Shown here piece by piece: positions 7,224 through 10,430 of a DNA stretch of 10,430 bases; position 1 is the first letter of the stretch, and every line of letters starts with the position of its first letter. The notes under the pieces were generated by a model. That model did no database searches, was not told the DNA's origin, and saw only the letters and a program-made list of their open reading frames with translations. The stretch is from an uncultured Clostridia bacterium (GTDB lineage: Bacteria; Bacillota; Clostridia; TANB77; CAG-508). Location of the stretch: assembly GCA_947629965.1 (NCBI GenBank), contig CANRFS010000040.1, positions 1-10,430 on the forward strand, given 5' to 3'. Position numbers and translations under genes: made by a program.

Positions 7224-7252
7224 AAAATACCATAATTTTACATTAAGGTCAA
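7224..7252 (-). promoter_or_regulatory. Sigma-A promoter of the Spo0E-like gene
   Basis: The minus strand has TTGACC (7252-7247) and TATTTT (7229-7224) separated by 17 bases. The -10 lies about 44 bases upstream of the ATG. The -35 lies next to the terminator of the M16 block. Confidence 0.65.
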
Positions 7253-7255
7253 TAA

Positions 7256-7279
7256 AAAAACAGCATAAATGCTGTTTTT
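7256..7279. terminator. Terminator of the M16 peptidase block
   Basis: A 10-bp perfect stem (AAAAACAGCA at 7256-7265, TGCTGTTTTT at 7270-7279) has a TAAA loop. On the minus strand it is followed by further U residues, a good intrinsic terminator for transcripts coming from yfmH. It lies 232 bases after the yfmH stop. Confidence 0.82.
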
Positions 7280-7377
7280 GTGTAAGTTTCGTATGCCATT
7301 TTTCTTGATTTTATAACATCTCTTTGTTTTTTACTGTTTTTTGTTTTGCTATTTGTCAAAAAAATAAAAAAAGCGAC

Positions 7378-7512
7378 AAATTGTTATTTGTTTAATTGTG
7401 TTTGGAAGTTGGATTTTGAATTCATTGTCATCAATTCGCTAGGACGGAGGAAAAAATCCCATTTCTGCGAAATAAATTTTTTCCTCACGTCCAGACGCTC
7501 AAATTACAATTT
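7378..7512. repeat. Palindromic intergenic element after yfmH
   Basis: The outer arms are AAATTGTTATTTG (7378-7390) and CAAATTACAATTT (7500-7512), with 12 of 13 bases pairing. Inside, GAGGAAAAAAT (7447-7457) pairs with ATTTTTTCCTC (7477-7487). This stem is extended by GGACG/CGTCC outside and ATTTC/GAAAT inside, making a hairpin at 7442-7493. The right arm begins on the last bases of the yfmH stop codon. The outer arm sequence is shared with the elements at 8811 and 10350, but the core differs. Confidence 0.7.
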
Positions 7513-8791
7513 ATTTGCTGTTTTTTACTATAGATAATACTGTTTTTTCTTTTAAGAATACTTCTTTTAAGATTTTTTCAGTATATTCAGGTGTTATTTG
7601 TTTATATTCTTCTAAATAATCAAAGCTGTTTATTCCTTTAAAATAATCTGTTATGAACATTCTTGCTATATCTGACACATTATTAAATTCTTTTACTGAA
7701 TTTCCGTATAGCATATTTTTTATTCTTTCAAAATCCCCAGAATTTAAGCCGTTTTCTTTTAATATTTCTATTTCTTTTTCTATTTCTTCTAGTATTTTAT
7801 CTGGATCTGGTGATACACCAGTTATTGAAATATGTGCATAGTTATCCGTAAATTCATATTCCAAAAATGGCTCTGATATTAATAGTTCTTTCTCATATAA
7901 CTTTTTATATAAATTAGAGCTTTTTCCAATAACCATGTTTAATAAAATTTCTATTGCTATATGTTTTTTTACTATGTCTTCATTTTTTTCTGGAACTTTG
8001 TCTTTTATTCCAATTACAAATAATGGCATGCTTACTTCCATTGTTTGTTCTATTCTCTTTTGGACTATCTCTTCAGGTTCTTCTTCGTATATTCTTTTTA
8101 TTTCTGTTTGGTTTGGCTTTTTTATTAATCTCTTTTTAACTTCTTCTATTAATTTGTCTGGCTCAAAATCCCCGCAAAAGCACATTACCATATTTGCCGG
8201 ATTATAAAATGTGTTATAGCATTTATATAAAATATCTTTATCTATTTTATATATTGATTCTACAGTTCCTGCTATATCTATTTTTATTGGATTATTTTTG
8301 TACATATTTCTTATTGCATTCATGTATACTACCCAATCTGGGTAATCGTCATACATTTTTATTTCTTGAGCAATTATTCCCTTTTCTTTTTCTACATTTT
8401 CGTCTGTAAAGTATGGATTTTGTACATAGTCCATCAATTCGTCTAAAGCAGGATAAAAATTATCTGTTGCTTCAAAAAGATATGTTGTGTAATTATTTGT
8501 TGTATATGCATTGGCATTTACTCCTAATGCAGTTAATGTGTCTAAGCTGTTAGTTCCATTTTTTTGTTCGAACATTTTATGTTCTAAATAATGTGCTACA
8601 CCATCTGGAACTTCTGTTACATTCTCTTCACCTGGGACAATAAATTTATTGTCTATTGACCCATAATGTGTTCCCCACATTACATATTTTTTTCTAATTC
8701 CTTTTTTGGGAATTATCATAACTGTTAATCCATTTTCTAGTTTCTCTATATATAATTTTTCTTTAACACTTAAATTTTCTATAACTTGCAT
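7511..8791 (-). CDS. yfmH: M16 family zinc peptidase, YfmH type
   Basis: This 426-residue protein carries the inverted zinc motif HYLEH (H67, E70, H71). The third ligand is probably E143 in GIIAQEI, about 72 residues on, as in active M16 peptidases. The N-terminal peptidase half is followed by an M16 C-terminal half (about 195-420, including MVMCFCGDF and SNLYKKLYEKELLISEPF). The pattern matches the catalytic member of the YfmF/YfmH pair, annotated by RefSeq in Bacillota as EF-P 5-aminopentanol modification-associated proteins; the actual substrate is uncertain. No signal peptide is seen, so it should be cytosolic. The start has AAGGAG about six bases upstream. It lies 203 bases after yfmF, separated by a palindromic repeat, and was probably cotranscribed with it. 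The frame is intact and contains no CGG codon. The likely partner is the next gene upstream. Confidence 0.88.
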   Translation of the reverse strand: MQVIENLSVKEKLYIEKLENGLTVMIIPKKGIRKKYVMWGTHYGSIDNKFIVPGEENVTEVPDGVAHYLEHKMFEQKNGTNSLDTLTALGVNANAYTTNNYTTYLFEATDNFYPALDELMDYVQNPYFTDENVEKEKGIIAQEIKMYDDYPDWVVYMNAIRNMYKNNPIKIDIAGTVESIYKIDKDILYKCYNTFYNPANMVMCFCGDFEPDKLIEEVKKRLIKKPNQTEIKRIYEEEPEEIVQKRIEQTMEVSMPLFVIGIKDKVPEKNEDIVKKHIAIEILLNMVIGKSSNLYKKLYEKELLISEPFLEYEFTDNYAHISITGVSPDPDKILEEIEKEIEILKENGLNSGDFERIKNMLYGNSVKEFNNVSDIARMFITDYFKGINSFDYLEEYKQITPEYTEKILKEVFLKEKTVLSIVKNSK

Positions 8792-8810
8792 TCTTTTCTC
8801 CTTTTTTTAC

Positions 8811-8992
8811 AAATTGTTGTTTGTTTTATTTGTTACTGTAAAATAGTTTAATATAATTTTTTCAAGACGTCCTTCTTCACCAAAATTATTATTTCATAAT
8901 AATTTTGGATTCGAAGCTCCTATTTCAAAAATTATATTTAAACTATTTTACTAATCAAATTACCTTAAAAACAATTGCTCAAACAACAATTT
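8811..8992. repeat. Nested palindromic repeat element, full copy
   Basis: Three nested inverted repeats share one centre. The outer arms are AAATTGTTGTTTG (8811-8823) and CAAACAACAATTT (8980-8992). The middle arms of 24 and 25 bases start GTAAAATAGTTTAA (8838-8861 and 8927-8951, one-base bulge). The centre is CCAAAATTATTA (8880-8891) and TAATAATTTTGG (8897-8908) around TTTCA. The left half, including CAAGACGTCCTTCTTCA, recurs as 59 identical bases at 10372-10430. It fills the gap between yfmF and yfmH and could fold as RNA or DNA. It is not coding and carries no transposase; a MITE-like origin is possible. Confidence 0.85.
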
Positions 8993-8994
8993 AT

Positions 8995-10276
8995 CTAATT
9001 TCTTAAAAAATATATTGTGTTTATTTTAATTTTGCTTCCAACATTTTTAACATCTTCTAGTTTTACTTCGTTTATTTTTTGTTCATATTCATCAAATGTT
9101 GTTAGCATTCCAGATAATTCTTGACCTATATAATATGTTATTTCGGAATCTTGTTCGTCTTGAGCTGATTCAATTCCAGAAATCATATATTTTTTGCTAT
9201 TTTCCAAATCTTCCTCTGTAAAATTTCCGTTTTTCATTTCTTCTAATTGTTCTTTTATAATTTTTAATGCCTTTTCATAGTTTTCAATTTCTATTCCGCA
9301 TCTTATATAAATGTTATTTTTTTGCCTAACATAGTTTGATCTTGCTGTGTATGCAAGGCTTGCTTTTTCTCTTACATTTTGAAATAGTTTTGATGTTGCA
9401 CTTTCTCCGAAGTATTACATTATATATTGATACAGGAAATTTTGAATTATAATCATTTAATTCTACATCTAACCCTATAACTAGCTTTCCTTGTGTTACA
9501 TCCATTTTGTCTTGTATTTCTTTTTCTTGTACTTCTTCTTTGCTTTCTGTTTGTTCATTATTTACAATATAATTTGGCTTTCTTTCTTTTAATTTTTTTA
9601 TGTTCTCATTATTTTTTACAATTTCTAATATTTCTTTAGTATTTAGTTCTCCTGAAATAAATATATCTATTTTACTTGTATTTATTAATTCATTGTAATA
9701 TTTATATAAGTTTTCTGCATTTATTTTTTCTAAATCTTCAATATATCCATATTTGTATAATCCATAAGGTTTATCTTTATACATTTCTTCAATACATCTG
9801 TTTAATGCGTATTGGTCTTTATTGTCTATTTTTGCTTCTATTAATCTTCTTATATTATTTTTTTCTGATTCTACATATTCATCTTTAAATTTATTATTTT
9901 CGATATACGGATTTAATATTATATCTAACATTAAATCTATACTATCTTTTGCCATATTTTGATTACTGTTTTTTGGAACAAAGTTATCATTTAATGCTTC
10001 TAAATAAAATTTTATCACATGATTGTCTCCTATTTTTTCTACACCACAGTCAAAGCTTGCTCCATACATATCTTCTAATTTTTTTGAAATATCTTCTTGA
10101 GTATTTAATTTTGCTGTTCCTCTTTTTAAAACTGCTGGAATTAGAGTATTTAAAGTAATAGTTTCTCTATTTAATGGCAAGGTAATAAATACGGCCATTA
10201 AATTGGTTTTGAATTTATTTGTGTCTATACAATGCAGTTTTATTCCTTGCTTTATTTCATTTATTGTGTATGACAT
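8995..10276 (-). CDS. yfmF: M16 family peptidase-like protein, YfmF type, with +1 frameshift at CGG
   Basis: The start ATG at 10276 has AGGAGG five bases upstream. Frame 0 gives 289 family-like residues to GLDVELNDY and VSIYNVIL. Codon 290 is then CGG, after which frame 0 yields 27 unlike residues ending at TAG 9328-9326. Skipping the C at 9409 gives GESATSKLFQNVREKASLAY, a typical M16 C-terminal stretch, and runs on to TAG at 8997-8995. The total is 426 residues, the same as its partner and normal for the family. The N-terminal half lacks HxxEH, as expected for the non-catalytic YfmF subunit that pairs with YfmH. It probably works with YfmH in the cytosol. The later part contains NGNFTEEDLENSKKYMISGI, again family-like. 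Apart from the single base, nothing looks decayed. It is bracketed by two copies of a palindromic repeat. Confidence 0.82.
9407..9409 (-). other. +1 frameshift site at CGG codon in yfmF
   Basis: The minus strand reads GTA ATA CTT CGG AGA in frame 0 and CTT-c-GGA GAA AGT after skipping the C at 9409. CTT followed by C is a plausible slip site (CUU to UUC), and CUU is also the slipping codon of prfB. No SD-like sequence lies just upstream, unlike the site in the PrgI-like gene. The shared element is C-GGA. Confidence 0.7.
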
Positions 10277-10349
10277 ATTTTCCTCCTCACATTACAATTG
10301 TTTGTATTTTTTCCAGAAATCTGGTTTTTATTCTTCTATTCTCTTAGAT

Positions 10350-10430
10350 AAATTGTAATTTGCTTAATTTATTACTGTAAAATAGTTTAATATAATTTTT
10401 TCAAGACGTCCTTCTTCACCAAAATTATTA
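10350..10430. repeat. Second copy of the palindromic repeat, cut by the window edge
   Basis: An arm AAATTGTAATTTG (10350-10362) is followed by 59 bases (10372-10430) identical to 8833-8891, in the same orientation. The window ends at the last base of the central left arm. Only the 73 bases 10277-10349 separate it from yfmF; they hold the ribosome site and no clear promoter. Confidence 0.88.

Larger units (their letters stand above)
7180..7510. other. Non-coding interval between Spo0E-like gene and yfmH
   Basis: This 331-base interval holds the ribosome site and promoter of the Spo0E-like gene (7180-7252), a terminator (7256-7279) and most of a palindromic repeat (7378-7512). Bases 7280-7377 are AT-rich, and I see nothing supportable in them. 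A 63-codon plus-strand frame across the palindrome has no ribosome site or family character. Confidence 0.7.

Noticed and set aside
7346..7537. Plus-strand frame of 63 codons
   Set aside because: It runs through a palindromic repeat and into the end of yfmH on the other strand, and has no ribosome site or recognisable family.
8995..9237. An 80-codon minus-strand frame starting at ATG 9237 as a separate small gene
   Set aside because: It is the C-terminal end of yfmF in the shifted frame. The frame is open far upstream to the CGG junction, and M16 family sequence continues through it.
4980..10276. Simple reassignment of CGG to another amino acid
   Set aside because: Any amino acid at CGG still leaves frame 0, which gives non-family sequence and an early stop in both genes; a base must be skipped.

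Overview
The window is very AT-rich, and every supported gene lies on the minus strand. Strong AAGGAGG-type ribosome binding sites, canonical sigma-A promoters and a Spo0E-type gene point to a low-GC Bacillota, most likely an uncultured clostridial lineage. This assignment rests on gene content only.

In order of transcription (right to left) there are two blocks. The first (10430 to about 7250) encodes a pair of M16 peptidase-like proteins of the YfmF/YfmH type. YfmF is the subunit without a zinc motif and YfmH carries HxxEH. Palindromic AT-rich repeats lie upstream of yfmF, between the two genes, and just after yfmH. A terminator closes the block. Next comes a 56-residue Spo0E-family gene with its own promoter and terminator.

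The second block (6860 to beyond base 1) is a type IV secretion-like cluster of Gram-positive design. It holds three small TrbC/VirB2-like pilin genes, a PrgI-like membrane protein, a VirB4 ATPase split into two overlapping genes, and a polytopic TrbL/VirB6-like channel protein with a tandem-repeat Gly-rich tail that leaves the window. The third pilin gene has its own promoter overlapping a dyad and is followed by a strong terminator. The machinery genes after it start from a separate extended -10 promoter. Pilins and machinery can therefore be expressed at different levels. No relaxase, coupling protein or integrase is in view, so conjugation cannot be claimed.

The most striking observation concerns the reading frame. 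The PrgI-like gene and the yfmF-like gene each give a normal full-length protein only if translation moves +1 at one point. In both genes that point is a CGG codon in the sequence C-GGA, where skipping the C restores the family-like sequence. A scan of every CCG on the plus strand within the genes found no other in-frame CGG in the window; all other CGG strings are out of frame. This suggests CGG is unread or nearly unread in this organism and that ribosomes shift +1 (or read a quadruplet) there. Two coincident indels or sequencing errors are the alternative.
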